NCBI RefSeq assembly: GCF_047511655.1
Contig: NC_133386.1
Coordinates: forward strand, 173,187,146 to 173,251,145
Direction of reading: 5' to 3'
Source of the DNA: Castor canadensis
Taxonomy: Eukaryota > Chordata > Mammalia > Rodentia > Castoridae
DNA length: 64,000 bases
The position numbers and the translations under genes are program-made. Below, one piece after another: positions 23,076 through 36,120 of this stretch (position 1 is its first letter; each line of letters begins with the position of its first letter). The notes under the pieces were generated by a model. It did not search any database and was not told the origin of the DNA. It was given only the letters and a program-made list of their open reading frames with translations.

Positions 23076-25595
23076 CATGTGGCAAGTGTAGAAGTCATTC
23101 ACAGAATGGATCAGAAGATATAAAGTGTCGAGAAGCTTACTCAAAGTAGAGGTGGAATGTAATTTTTTAATTGCTTATTCTGATACTAACAGCATTTCAC
23201 TTTTGGAACTTTAAAATTAAGGTGGTATTTTATGAAGAATTTACATCTCACTAGTTTTTATACCCCACTCAGGAAAGTTGAATCTATTTTAGAAAAGACA
23301 TGAGTTAACCCACAGTTTCCTAATAATGCTTTCAAAAGCCCCATAATGGAGGCAGCTTTATTAAAAACAAACACAAACAGAAAACCACCCACACCCACAC
23401 CCAAAAAACCCCATTTGGGGAGTTTGCCAGGAAGAGGGCAGGGATAGTCACAACCTTGGAATTGAGGAGAATGGAGGCTTCACCCTTATTTTTGGGAATA
23501 AATTCATACTGTTACCTGGTTTCACACTTTGCATCCACCCGTTCTTCTCATCGAGCCTAAAGCACTGTAGAAAAGTTTTCCTCTTTGAGCCTGTATTTCA
23601 TAAAATGCAATATAGTTCCAGGATAGAATCATAGCCTAAACCAAGAACTACAATGAATCTTCATTTACAATTTCCTAAAAGAGCAAGATTATTAGTTCTT
23701 TTCATTTCAAGTGAAAACTAGTATCTGACATTGTTCTTCTTTCCCAATATAGTGAATTTCAGTCACCAAAATACAGTAATGCCAAAACCAAAAATCAAAG
23801 CAGTCTATTTTATTTAAAAAAAAATTTGGAATATTATATTTTAATATATAATTAATTTTAATTAGAGTATGTTTTGGGGTAATGATATTGGTATGATATA
23901 CAGGCCAATAAAGGAATAACAACAGAGAGGAGGGAGGAGGTATGTCAGTCTGGCATTTGTTTGCTTCTGAATTTATGTTCAGTGAGGTGTAATTCAAGGG
24001 TCATATCCTTCCAACTACTAAGATCTGATATAAAGTCAAAACTCCATGTGCCTTTGTGAGATAAATGTAAATCCACATTCATAACCTGGGTTTACAAGGA
24101 ATAGATCACACTTATCTATTAAGTGGAGTACAGAGAACCTGGTTATCTCTCAGTTCTTCCCTGTCAACCCTGCAATTCAACTGTATTGACCCAGTGGAGA
24201 CCATCTGAGACAAAGCTGCCAGCAGGTGCAGCTTTATGTGTCACCTGTGGTAAGGGTGGGACAGTAATTAAGTGTGTTGTACTACATCTGAACAACTCTT
24301 TCCATCTGCCCCTTCAACACTTCTTGCTCTTAAACTGAACACTGATTTTCAGACTCTCTATGATTACTATCACCCAACCCCCTCATCTTTCACTCTGTCT
24401 TGTAAACCACATATTTTCAGAGTCCAGAAGGGTTAGACAGACCATTTACAAATTCCACGACAATATAATTTCTAAGCAACAGTGGGCTTTCTGATACTTT
24501 GATCACTGGATGATTCAATTTCTCAAAAGAGAAATTCCATGAAAAACTATTTCATTCCATAGCTTGTCACATAGTTATAGAATTTTAAGTAGCCTCCTGG
24601 ATTCATAGTGTCTTTAAAAATAGACATAAGCATTAGTAAATGTTACCCATTATATAACATCGAAATTTTAAATTCTAGTACCCAACTTTACAGGTAGATA
24701 AACTGTTACAAAGAAAACTGATTTGCTCATAGTTAGTCAGGAGTAAAAGTTATCCCTTAGCTCCTAATTTAGTGGTTTAGATGCTAAATTATACAGCATT
24801 TTCAGCCCCCAGGGAATACAATCCTGGAAACTTGTAAGAGCAAAATGAACTCAAAATTATATTCTCACCAATGAAATTAACTGAACAACTTATCAAGTGT
24901 GAAAATATTGGAATATTCTGCACAATTGACCAAGGACTTCAAATAAATCCATTATAAAAAATATCCCTTCAGGCAAAATAAATAAGATTGAAATTCAGCA
25001 TAACAATCATACAAAAGTTTAAAAGTAGATTAAAGCGAGGGCTACAATTCCAGATGTAACACAAGCATAAATTCTTTGTGGAAACTTCTGATAATTGTGT
25101 TGCAACTGGAATTGTAGTCCTGTCTCAAAGGCAGGGCTAGTGTCCTTTGGAGAAAGCACTTTGATAGGAAAAGGGGCACAATGTCTCCTCATTCCACAAA
25201 ATGTGTTCCCCATTAGAATTATCTTTCACTTTTACTTTACAATAACCTGAATGTTCTGGGCAGGAAGGACAGTAGGAAGATTTAAAACTTAAAGACACAG
25301 GTGACATTTGGTGAAAAAAGTAGGCATTTTCTTACAAGTGTTTGTCTTTGACTCAAAGTGAAGGCTGTAATTGTGTGTTACAATCTGCTGAGAGCTATTA
25401 AATTTGGTTTCATGAGATCATCTTCACAGATTCTGGGAATCTGGGTGTTCCAACCGATTCTATAGATACAATGACAGTAACTGCAAAACTAACTACAGAT
25501 TATCATGTGAGTCTGAAAATTTAAAAAGAATATTTCAAAAGGAAAATATAAAAGACTTTTTATTGTTCCTTTTTCATTTTCTCTAGGGAATTAGG

Positions 25596-25599
<4 letters not shown>

Positions 25600-25633
<34 letters not shown>
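25600..25633. repeat. (AC)n microsatellite
   Basis: About 16 CA units inside the probable TRAF6 3' UTR. Confidence 0.95.
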
Positions 25634-25640
<7 letters not shown>

Positions 25641-27862
25641 TCTTACAGTAATGGTATTTTATATATAATAATGAATAGAACTTAATTGAGGCAAGCCAAG
25701 TAAACAGCTGTGCTAGTAACTGAATAAAAGTACTTCAAAGTCATAAAAGAATCTCTACAATAACTAAAAATGTTTTTTGGTCACAGAGAGCTGAGGAAGC
25801 TCTGGATAAAGAATTAACAACTATTCCTCTGTAAAGCAAATGCATTCTAATTGCATGGACAACTCACAAGCAGATTCTTAGTTTGCCTGAGACTTACTGG
25901 TATGAAACCAGAAACGGAGAACATAAATTATTTGCTAGAGATCACCCAATATAGGGTTTAAAAAAAAAAAAAAACCCACCTTTCATTCTAGTTCACTTTT
26001 TTCTACTATTCATCCCCCAAATAAAAGTTGAATCTCATTGTAGAACAGGCAGGAACTGCCGTTGCTGCAAAGCTACCAAACTATGTCACCACTCAGACTT
26101 GTTTCTAATAGCAAAATGTCTTGTTGCAGATTTCATCCAACATTGAACTGGGCATTTCTGAAATCAAAGGAAACAATTTAAAAAAAATTAGCAACATCCC
26201 AGATTAGTGCCAAAAGGTGAATAAACTGAAGTTTTCTCTCACATGCGGAATCTAGACTTAATAAATCCTAATAAATGACATGGGTGTGAAATGGGGACTG
26301 TCTGTGGGTGGGAACCACCAGGAGGCAGGGAGCATAAAAAGGAGAGCATAAAGGAGGGGTGATAAGTACTTTATACACAGGTATGAAACTAAATAATGAA
26401 ACTTGTTAAAAAGAGGGGAAGAGGAGATAAGGAAGACTAACAGAGGTGGTGAATTTGATCAAAGTATACTATATGCATGTATGGAAATATCACAATGACA
26501 CCTCTTTGTATCATTAACATATGCTAACAAAAGAGCAATGTATAGCCCAAATGCTTGTAGGCCAATTGGGTAAAGCTAAATGTTTAAGAGTGGGGTAGAT
26601 TAAACAATACAAAGAAAGCAGCTTTTTAGGTTAAGACTTGATTCTGAGTTAAACCTTATCAAGGTTTCTATTTGCACAACAACTTGACGATTATTTCTAT
26701 TCTGCATTCACAATAAATGACAAGGATAAAATAACTGGTTGGTTGATTACACTGAAAGTGCCAAATGTTGGGGAGTTACAAAACTGCTTACCTTAATTAA
26801 GATGTGACCCAGTTGATAGACATTAAATTGAGGTAAAGTCTCAGTGTCAGCAAAGAGAAAGTTAGAGCAATTTTCTCCTGGTAAAATCCCTTAATAAGTA
26901 CTGTCAATGTTCTGCTGACTAGAACTTAATTTCTTGAGACAGAATTTTATGGTTAGAGGGGACCTTAGAAACATCTAGTGTAACTCATTTTACAGATGGG
27001 AAACTTGAAGCTTACAAAAAGTTGAAGTTAGGCAAAAACTTCTAAAGACTCCTTAGTTAAAAAAAAAAACAACACAAAACCAAACCAGGAAATGACTCCT
27101 CTTAGTACCTAATACAGACATGCTTTTAATAGAAATTTGACCAGGAAGGTTTTAAATGTCATTTCCTTTTTTAAAAGTATGCAGGAGGGTGTGTGTGGGG
27201 GAGTTGATGTTTTGCGGCAACAGTTATTTTCTTCTCTGATAAAAATACTTATTTATTGTAGAAAATGTAAAAAAAATTGAAGAATGCCATCAAAAATAGT
27301 GTATTTTCTTTAGGCTTTTTCTATGCAAATACAAAAATAACTACTGCTTACTTTTTAAGTAGAACTTTTTTTTGTACTTATTCACTAGAAAACAATCAGA
27401 GGAACAGCAGCAGTACAGGTTTCCCTACCTATAGGCAGTGCTGCAACAATTCTTAAGAGCTAGTGTGAAAGCACAGCAAAGGGACAGAACCTAACCGCCA
27501 GGAAACAAACTGGCAGAGTGTGGGAAAACAAGGTCTTTCCTTGACTTTTATTTTTACTCTCTAACAGCTCACCACAAGAGCCCCAATATGGGGTGAAGGT
27601 GGGGTGGATTGGAAGAAAGAGGAAAAAGTAAAGGGAAAGAGCAAAGTGACACTTGGCTGGAGTTTCTTGGAACTGAAAACCAGACTCCTCTCCACAGACA
27701 AGGTCCCTGATTTCCTTTTGAACACTAGTTGGGGGTTCAGATCTCACTTCTTGGGAGATATAATACCATCTCTCACTACCAGAAACTTTAATTTGTTTAA
27801 ACAGCAGTGGATGGATTCTCTAAGATTCTTTATAAATGCTCAACCTAGTTGTGGGACTCCTT

Positions 27863-27870
27863 GAGAACTA
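27863..27870 (-). promoter_or_regulatory. TRAF6: miR-146 8-mer seed site, distal
   Basis: The mRNA-sense strand reads AGTTCTCA or its 7-mer core, complementary to the miR-146a/b seed (GAGAACU) with A opposite position 1. It lies about 1.2 kb after the TRAF6 stop. Confidence 0.6.
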
Positions 27871-28555
27871 GATTCCATGGTATTTTATATGTATAAACCT
27901 TAACAAATACAACGGCACAAAAATCACCTCTCCTTATTAGGAATATCTAGCTACTTCAATACATTCTATAGGACCAGCCTCAGAATCTGAAGTGAACTGT
28001 TGGACTAAAGCAACCCACTCAAACTAAGCTATGATAAAACCAATATGACCTCTAACTATGGGCTAGAGGCCTCTTAGGTACCTCTGATAAATTTCTCAAA
28101 TTTTTAAACAATTTTGTTTTCAGGAAATCAGTTTGGCTCCATTTAATTAACTTAAACCAGAGGGTACATGAAAGGCTCATATAAGTTTCTGTCATCACCA
28201 AAGTGATGCTGTAATGGTTGACTACTTGAATCACTTTGAATTTTTATGTTGGTGATTTTTTGTGCACAAATTGAAGATATCTGCAGGACTGGAACTCACC
28301 CTATACTGAACAGACACAAGGGTTTCACAGGGTAACACTCAGCAGTTGGAATCCATACCACAATCGACATAAACTCTGGAGAAGCTGCCACTTTGCAGCC
28401 TCAAAGAAATAAGTAAGCAAGATAGAGAAACACTTAAACACATTACTGTTCAACAGACAACATATTTACTTACACTAAATAAGGCTGTGCTCAGGATTTA
28501 AACTAGTCCCTGAATATCCTTAGTTAGCATGGGGGGTGGGAAGTTATGTGGTGAA

Positions 28556-28563
28556 TGAGAACT
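28556..28563 (-). promoter_or_regulatory. TRAF6: miR-146 8-mer seed site, middle
   Basis: The gene-strand sequence AGTTCTCA is a full 8-mer seed match about 520 bases after the stop. miR-146 repression of TRAF6 is established in human and mouse as negative feedback on NF-kB signalling. Confidence 0.75.
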
Positions 28564-28621
28564 TAAGCTTTCCAAGGATTATGGTTCAAATCCTCTGAAA
28601 CCTATAGGAGGGCAAATAAAA

Positions 28622-28629
28622 TGAGAACT
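28622..28629 (-). promoter_or_regulatory. TRAF6: miR-146 8-mer seed site, proximal
   Basis: AGTTCTCA on the gene strand, about 455 bases after the stop and 66 bases from the middle site, a distance that allows additive action. Confidence 0.75.
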
Positions 28630-29083
28630 CAAAACTCTAGAGCAACAACTCTTGTTGGCACTAGTATAAGGTAGTAGCGATTCTCACATTCAATATGTTA
28701 CATAAAATACTATAAAAATAAGCTGAAGTTTTTAAGGAAAGCCCATTATTATTAAAGGTGTGAGCTTTACCACTCCAACTTCGGGTTTCTTGACAATAAA
28801 ACACATACAAAACAAAAGCCCATGAAAGTACAACAAAGAGGTATACTAACTGACAAAATAGCTGCTGCAAATACCCCTCAGATGTAACATTTTGAATAGG
28901 CATGCAATCTGAAGATTCTCAAGAAGAAACTGCTTTGGGTATTTGACTAGGAAGAAGTGGTAACAACATTCACTGTGTATATCTTTCCCACTGCATTTTT
29001 GCTTGCATATTATCAAGAATAGGCAAAGAAAGGCACTGTTTTTTCCATATAATCTGTTGTTCTGTGAAATGAATGAGGGGACA

Positions 29084-29941
29084 CTATACCCCTGCATCAG
29101 TACTTCGTGGCTGGAAGCCCTCTTTCCGAAGGCCACCCATGTCAAAGCGGGTGGAGACTTCACAACGCACTAATAACGTATCATCCTTAATGAAGGTTCT
29201 TTGTCTTAAGGCTTCCAGGTGCATAAATGTTATATAACCAAAACCTTTGGGGTTCCGTGGGATTGTGGGCCGTTGGAAGGCAAGCAGCTCTGGTTTGGCA
29301 TCCATTACCTCTTCATGGTTTTGCCTTGTTGGTGCTTCAGACTGATCAAGAATTGTAAGGCGTATTGTACCCTGGAAGGGCCAAGGGAGATGGCTGTCAT
29401 ATTCTCCTTGCATTGTGTGGACAAAGAGGGATATATAGTTTGCACAGCGCTGAGCAGTTGGTAACTGAAGGTGCAAGCGCATGCATAGTTTGTACCCAGG
29501 TTTGCCTGTGTAGAATCCAGGGCTATGAATGACAACAGGTTTTTCCTCTTCTTGAGATTTCAAGTGCATCCCAAAGTTGCCAATCTTCCAAATGTAAATC
29601 CCATTGCACTGTTGTGCTTCGATTTCAGCAACTTTGTCCTCAAGGGTTCGAATAGTTCGTTTGAGCTCACTTACATACATACTCTGAGTTTCCATTTTAG
29701 CAGTCAGCTCTCGGATTTGATGGTCCTGTCTTACAAGGCGACGCTCTAACTGTTGAATGGTTTCTCGGAAATTCTCATCCTCTGGGTTACAGCCAGAGGA
29801 ACGCCGGGGTTCATATGGCGTTATATCACGTGGAGGAATGGGTGGTAAAGCAAGGCTTAAGCTATGAACAGCCTGGGCCAACATTCTCATGTGAGACTGC
29901 GTATTTTCTTGTAGGTGGCGTGCCAGGTGATTCCTCTGCAT
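29084..29941 (-). CDS. TRAF6: TRAF6 last coding exon: coiled coil and MATH/TRAF-C domain
   Basis: TRAF6 is the RING E3 ligase that joins TLR/IL-1R (via IRAK1) and CD40/RANK receptors to TAK1, NF-kB and MAPK signalling by making K63-linked ubiquitin chains in the cytosol. This exon (285 codons, stop at 29084-29086) starts right after an AG acceptor (29942-29943) with [10 protein letters not shown]. Residues about 253-360 of the protein form the heptad-rich coiled coil ([40 protein letters not shown]). From about 365 ([11 protein letters not shown]) to about 514 lies the MATH domain, which binds P-x-E-x-x-aromatic/acidic peptides. It keeps [13 protein letters not shown] and [16 protein letters not shown], and the C-terminus is RSTDAGV. 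The segment between the first helix and [11 protein letters not shown] is longer than in human TRAF6, making the predicted protein about 537 residues against 522. Confidence 0.98.
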   Translation of the reverse strand: MQRNHLARHLQENTQSHMRMLAQAVHSLSLALPPIPPRDITPYEPRRSSGCNPEDENFRETIQQLERRLVRQDHQIRELTAKMETQSMYVSELKRTIRTLEDKVAEIEAQQCNGIYIWKIGNFGMHLKSQEEEKPVVIHSPGFYTGKPGYKLCMRLHLQLPTAQRCANYISLFVHTMQGEYDSHLPWPFQGTIRLTILDQSEAPTRQNHEEVMDAKPELLAFQRPTIPRNPKGFGYITFMHLEALRQRTFIKDDTLLVRCEVSTRFDMGGLRKEGFQPRSTDAGV

Positions 29942-31527
29942 CTAAAAACCAAGCACAAGCCTTAGATTGGGCACAGATGCTATGAGGACTAGGAAAAAGA
30001 CCTGGCCAGGCCAAATAAGAGGCTTTAAAATAGTATCACCACTTCCCTCAGATTCTACGACTTCCTTTCGCCTTCACTGGATCCAATAAAACAATCCTGC
30101 CTCTTAAGTTAGTAAAAAACTGAGACACCTGATGAACTATCAGCTTTTACTCAGACAAATCTCCCTCTGCCACACACGTATCCTCTGCTTATTCAGAGGT
30201 GATTCTCCTCATACTCAATATGATAAGATACCCAATCCTTTCAACAGCTCAGAGGTTTTACTCAGTTATCCTCATTTCCCTTATCTTCATTTTTCCCCCT
30301 TTCCCTCAGAATATTATTTAAATCATTCCTATTAGAAAAAAAGCAAATCTTCTGTTGATCTTATGCCTCCCTCTAGTTAATATATTTTCTCCCTTTTTCT
30401 TTAAAATCATGGATAATCCACCTGGAATGTCCAGAATTCCTCATTTACAATACAAATGTCTCTATACTATTCTAAGGCCATCAAGAACATCCTAATTATT
30501 ATATGAAAACTATTATATAACAATTTTCATTATAAAAGAAACTCATGTACATTATAGAAAAATAAGAAACAGAGATAATTAAGAGAGAAACAAATTACCT
30601 ACTATCTCACCTAACTTCATTAATATTATGATGTATTCCCTTCAAGTCTTTTTCTCTATGCATATAAATACAGAATTTTTCTACAAAATGTAATCATACC
30701 ACATGCCATTTTATCTTTTTAAATTATTACGTTTGTTGTAATAAGTTTTAAAAAAGTGTAACAGAAAAGCGAAAGTATAATTGCGTTCTCCAGAAAGAAT
30801 GACTTATTATAAATAAATTTTAAACACTTGACACCACTGGTCACTAATCTTAAAACTAATTTGGGAGACCATAACAATACTTTCTCCTTGCCTGGTTCAC
30901 CTGTTTTTAGTACTGTTGTCATGGCTCCTTTCCTTGGTCTACTTCTCTCTCCTGCAATACTCATTCTACACAATCACGATCACACCTTCCACCGTCACCA
31001 CAACTTAAGTCAATATTCTAAGTCTTAGTTTCTCTTTGGAGTTTAAGACCACATATACAGTGCATGACAGTCATCTCCACTTGGATATTTCATAGCTGGG
31101 TGAACTCTTATCTGAAACTTCATACTATTAAAACAGAACTAATTTCTTATCCTCCATCTCCGCTGTTTTGTGCTCACTCTTTTTATTGATTTATTTATTT
31201 TTTGCTGAATGGTCCCTTCCCAGCCCTCCAGTGACCAAAAGCCATTCTAGATGCCATTCTCTCCTCTGCCCACTATATTTACTTAGTTATACAGTCAATA
31301 CCTCTTCCCTCCTAATCCTGGGCTCCTAGATCCATCTCCACTTTCATTACCATCATTCATGTTGTTCCCATTTTGGCCTTGTTATCCAAGCTCAAGTACT
31401 GCCATTCCCTCCAAAACCTCCAATCTTTGACATTGCTACTGAGTTGAATAACATAAAACAAACTACCTGTAGTTCTCCAGATCAGCATGCTCACTCAGTC
31501 TCACTAGCCATCTTTTTCTTTTCTTTT

Positions 31528-31608
31528 TTGGTGGTTTCTGGGGTTTGAACTCAGAGCTTCACACTTGCAAGGTAGGCACTCTACCACTTGAGCCACTCCA
31601 TCAGCCCC
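31528..31608 (-). repeat. ID-like SINE in TRAF6 intron
   Basis: Reverse-orientation ID unit: ggggtttgaactcagagctt, aggcactctaccacttgagc, cactccatcagccc. Confidence 0.8.
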
Positions 31609-31836
31609 TCCCTTGTCTTCTTGGACAACTTTTTTTATCTGTCAAGATTCAGCCCAATCACATTTTGTCATGTCTGCTTAAATGCTTTAGCCATGGCTAA
31701 GTGTACCTTGTATCTGCTTTCAGCATCAACTTTATCATATAATTTATAGAAACATTGTACATAAATGTTTTTGGCATTCTCCACTAGACTATATAAACTG
31801 AGTAGTTTTTATTTATATTAAAAAAAGAAAACTTAC

Positions 31837-31914
31837 CTTATCATGGCACCCAAAAGTACTGAATGTGCATGGGATTGGGGCTGTTGGGCAGTCTAGATCA
31901 TAATGATTCGGCAT
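31837..31914 (-). CDS. TRAF6: TRAF6 coding exon 5 (zinc finger 4 end)
   Basis: 26 codons, [16 protein letters not shown]... to ...FGCHDK. It is bounded by AG acceptor 31915-31916 and GT donor 31835-31836 (AAG|GTAAGT, strong). It carries Cys residues of the last TRAF-type zinc finger before the coiled coil. Both boundaries are in phase 0 and the exon is too short to stand out as an open frame. Confidence 0.95.
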
Positions 31915-32577
31915 CTTAAAATCAAAACAAAGGTTGAAAAATGTTTTTCCCTGTACATCATGATCTCATTTGATTTATACTTCGAAATTTACATTTCACC
32001 TTAACAAAACTATATATACTGGCTTCTTTTGGGCAACACTAGCAAAGTTAAGTGAGCTGCTATAGAAGTCTGTAGCCTATAGAGATTAAAATAGTATTAA
32101 CCTCTAAAATGCAGAGAGAAATGAATTATTAACAATCTCACATGATCCACTCCCAAGTTTGCTAAAATTGATTTCATAAAATGAATCTGTTCCTATTGCT
32201 GGGAAATGGTACCCTCTAGTGGCAATTTGAAGGAAAAAAATCCACTGAAAAAACAAATGCAAAAAAAAAAAACCAACCAAACAAACAAAAAAAAAATGCA
32301 AACTCAACCAGGGCTCTCCTAGTGATCTAGGCCATTTACTAGGGACCAGTCAACTACATGCATTAAAGTCACTGACTTTAATTACTTCCCTCATGACAAA
32401 CTTTCAGAATTCAACTTCTCTTCTGCTAACTTGGGCAAATTTTGGCTATACCGGGGGACTAAGGTGTTGGAAGGTAGTTTAAGCGCTTTCTAAACGAGGT
32501 TTCAGTCTTTGATTTGGGGACTCAAACACATTCTTTATGGTGAGATCCATTACATAGTATCATCACACTTAGAAAGG

Positions 32578-32675
32578 CCTGGGGATACAGGTCAATGGTA
32601 GAGCACTTGCCTAGCATGCGAGAGGCCCTGGGTTAGATCCCTAGCATAGGAAGGGGGAAAAAAAAAAGCCACAAA
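32578..32675 (+). repeat. ID SINE in TRAF6 intron
   Basis: gcctggggatacaggtcaat, ggtagagcacttgcctagca, gagaggccctgggttagatc and an A-rich end. A classical ID type. Confidence 0.8.
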
Positions 32676-33390
32676 AATACAACAACAACAAAATATCAAG
32701 TGAAAGTAGTGCCAAATTTTCTTTAGAAGTTTAGGTTGGCTATAGCTATGAATCAGATGGTAAGTTAATGGCACAGTCAGGAACTGATACCTTGTCTAGG
32801 TTTTCTTCCCCTATTACATTTTATTTATTGCTGGGTTTTAAATGTGCTGCATGGTTTCCTTTAGATATTAAAAGAGAACAAAAGGGAAAACCAGGGAGGT
32901 GGCACCTTCAGAGGCAAAAAGAAGCTTAACGCCTTCAAGTCGGAAAGAAACTAAAAGACTGTGTTAACAGACAAATGGAAAGAGTTAGTCAAGTGACAGG
33001 TTTTGCTGTTTCTACTTCATAATAATCAATAATGATCTCTGGGTTTACAGATTTCATGGGTATATACACAGATTTAATGACTAATATTCATATTTTGTGG
33101 GTAAACTCCCAAATGTCAAAAAGATAACAACCAGATGGAATTTTTCTTTCTCTGCTAATAATTAAAACATACAGTTTTCTGTCATGACTACTACCTCTGA
33201 TGGTGCCCTGTCAGTGGCCTAAAGGACAACTGAACAGAGGCCACAGGTTCTGGAAATCTCAAAACCCTTCCATATGCCACAACAAATAATGTTCTGCCAT
33301 GGAATAGATTTACTTTCTTCTATTTATTGCTATATCTTATCCTTAATTTCAATTGTTTTTATTTTACAATTATTTGGTTTTGATTATATA

Positions 33391-33478
33391 TTTTGGAGGG
33401 AGCAGTATTGGGGATCAAACCCAGAACCTTAAGTATCCTAAGCAAGTGCTATAGCGCAGCTATACCCCCAGTCCCTGT
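33391..33478 (-). repeat. ID SINE in TRAF6 intron
   Basis: attggggatcaaacccagaa and gcagctatacccccagtccc: an ID unit in reverse. Confidence 0.7.
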
Positions 33479-33724
33479 CATTCATAAATGTAGGCATTAT
33501 GTCAATGACTTAGGAATTTTAAGTACTTAAAAAGTACTGGATGTTTTGATCTTTTGAAAATATTTATTAATTACATTAATTTATATGAAACATTTTTGCA
33601 CAGTTCTAATACTTCCTCTGCTTGTACTGATTTTGCCTTGATTTAAATTTTCACTTAAAAAAGTTATCACTTACTTAAGCTAGTATGGAAATAAAGTATT
33701 AATTTAAAAAGAGAATCATTATAC

Positions 33725-33796
33725 CTGTTCTCTGATGAGCATGGTATTGCAGTATTCGCAGGTGACATTTGCCAATGGACAGTTCTGGTCATGGAT
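33725..33796 (-). CDS. TRAF6: TRAF6 coding exon 4 (zinc finger)
   Basis: 24 codons, IHDQNCPLANVTCEYC... to ...LIREQ. AG acceptor 33797-33798 and GT donor 33723-33724. It carries the C-x6-C-x2-C part of a TRAF-type zinc finger. Phase 0 at both ends. Confidence 0.95.
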
Positions 33797-34544
33797 CTAA
33801 ATTTCATGAGAAAAATACAAGAAAAGCTTTAAGAAAATTCAAATGTAAAACTAATTTTTATAAAAAGAGTATTTTTTCACTATGAACAAATTAATAACAT
33901 AAGTTTGTTATAAAGCAAAAGTGTAAGAATACTATGTAAAAGATATTTTCCCTCCCTTTGCTATGGAATAATGAGATTCATTCAAGCTTCTGCTTCATTC
34001 AAAGAAAACAGAATCATGTAAAGCAGTTTTTAAAATTACTTCCTTTTAACTGAGGCAGACTATCTATGACTAGCTTGGACATCAGCTGCCAATGATATAA
34101 TTTTCCAAAGGCAATCTTTTCCCAAAACTGCATGACATTCTAGTTACAGCTCTTTTCAGTCGGGTTGAAGAACAAATGCAATATTGGGGCATGAGGTTTT
34201 GGTGCCCAGGTTCTCATATGCCCCAGAAGGGCAAGCCTTGTTTACTAGAATACAATGACTTTAGTTTATATGATGTCCTGAGAAATAACTAACCCTCCAT
34301 GTGAATCCATCTAACTTACTCAAGTTTAAGAAGACATCAATTTGCTCCAATTATGACTGAGATTTCTCTATATGTTTAGCAAGTTAGTTGACTTTTCAAA
34401 ATATTTTATCAACATATAAGTATAATAAACTTGATCTCCTAGAGAAAATGATAACATAAATTTATAAAAACTAAAGTTTAAGAAGGAATCTAAGTATTAG
34501 TTATAAAAAACCATAAGTTACATGTAGATTATTTTAGTAGAGAG

Positions 34545-34650
34545 TACAAAGGATATAGATCAATAGCTAAGATTTCAGTGTTGGTTTTGACACTGACAAT
34601 ATTAATATAAAACTACTTAACCTTTCTATATCCTGGTTTCTACCATCATG
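34545..34650 (+). repeat. MIR-like fragment
   Basis: Region around aaactacttaacctttctat, tcctggtttctaccatc, resembling the MIR core. Weak. Confidence 0.4.
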
Positions 34651-35116
34651 ATGGTGCCAGGCACCATGGACTTTCTTTTTAAAAGATAAATCTTTTAATT
34701 AAAGTATTATAAATATACTCTCTCTTTGTAATAGTTGTAACAACTCAATCTCTTTTGCAAAATAATTCTGTATATGTCTTATAGAGCCATCATTCTACTT
34801 GTTTGTCTGCAATCTGAATAGTCATTAGAATCATCCATATGAAAGTTGACCAGCAAATGCCTTTCCTAGTACTTTTTATTTGCTTATCTACAACAGTACT
34901 AACTAGTATGAACAATGTTTTCTAAGAACAATATGCAAATATAAACTCCACACTTATTTATAATGATTCATTGAAACTTTATCTCTTAAAAATCAGTATT
35001 CTAAAAATTAATTAACATATGCTCATTTTTGTGTATACTATCTACTGCTAACCCCCTCAAATATACATTTAAAAAATAAGAAGTAGTAAAATTAAGAAAT
35101 CCAAGTTAGTACATGC

Positions 35117-35275
35117 CTCTTTATCTTCAAATGCCATGGATACAGCACAATTTCTACAAGAAACTTGTCTCCTTGGACAATCCTGCAGAATGTGAACATT
35201 AAGCTGACATTTTTGCAAGGGACGTTGGCATTGGGGACAATTCATAAGAGCAAACTCACAATGTGCTTGATGATC
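35117..35275 (-). CDS. TRAF6: TRAF6 coding exon 3 (TRAF zinc fingers), GC donor
   Basis: 53 codons, [17 protein letters not shown]... to ...MAFEDKE, with two CxxC-type zinc finger units (H/C spacing [16 protein letters not shown]). The acceptor AG is at 35276-35277. The 3' boundary is fixed by reading frame: GAG must join ATC of the next exon, so the intron begins with GC (gcatgt, 35116 downward), not GT. Moving the junction to the nearby GT adds four bases and causes an early stop. Confidence 0.93.
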
Positions 35276-36120
35276 CTACAATGTAGAAAAATAATTGATT
35301 AGTATTTGCCAACCTTAATATTTTCTAAAGATAATTTCTTCTAAGAATATAGTGTTCTCTTTTTCAGAATTGGCTACTTAACCTACATTGTCTAATATAC
35401 ACCACAAAACCATTCACAATATGAAGCCCTCTATGAATTATTTCAAATAATAGCTGTGGACACAAAAAATATGAATCCTCAAGTTCAATTAGAGAAGAGA
35501 GCTGGAAAGAAGTCAGCTTTCCAGATTAGCAATTTAGTGCTGTGTTCAAAGGACCACTCCTTCAAAAAGGGCTATCTCAAAAGGGCAAACTGCAAATCTA
35601 TCTTAAACATTTCAAATAGAATATTAACCATATTTAGTTAGTTCCTAGTAAAAAAACAATCACCAAGTTAAGAACTGATTTAACTTATAAGCAAATTATT
35701 TTAATCTCTAATTCAGAAAAATAGAGAAAAAAGTAAGATGAGGGTACTGAGATGATGGCTACTTGGTACTTACTTCTTTTTTCAAAGTGAAAGAAATAAA
35801 ATTACAGGGTTAAAATGTGACTCTTGCATTTATTTAAAAAGCTCTTCGTAATTTTATTGCTGATAATGATTACCCCAAAACTTGCAGAATACTTATTTTT
35901 TATTATTGCTGAGACAAAGTAGAATGAATAAAAAATTTCTGATATCTTCTTATATTTATATTTAATAACCAAAGAGTTAGTATTAGTTCAGTAAAAATTT
36001 ATTAACTGATTATTATATGTGAGGTATAGTCAATGCACAGATAAACATCAAAAATTCCCTATTCTCTGTTCTTTAGAAACTGCCTCGCATACATGCTCAC
36101 AGCTAGAAAGTAACCAATAC

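Larger units (their letters stand above)
23790..29083 (-). other. TRAF6: TRAF6 3' UTR (inferred extent)
   Basis: About 5.3 kb downstream of the TRAF6 stop is almost free of SINEs, unlike the flanking DNA, as expected for a long conserved 3' UTR. It contains three miR-146 8-mer sites near the stop. Several AATAAA signals exist on the - strand. The one at about 23811-23816 is followed by GT-rich sequence (gattttggttttggc-like on the gene strand) and would give a long UTR. Nearer signals, for example at about 27251, could be used too. Confidence 0.45.

Noticed and set aside
29219-29749. + strand frames opposite the last TRAF6 exon
   Set aside because: Shadows of the conserved MATH-domain coding sequence on the - strand.
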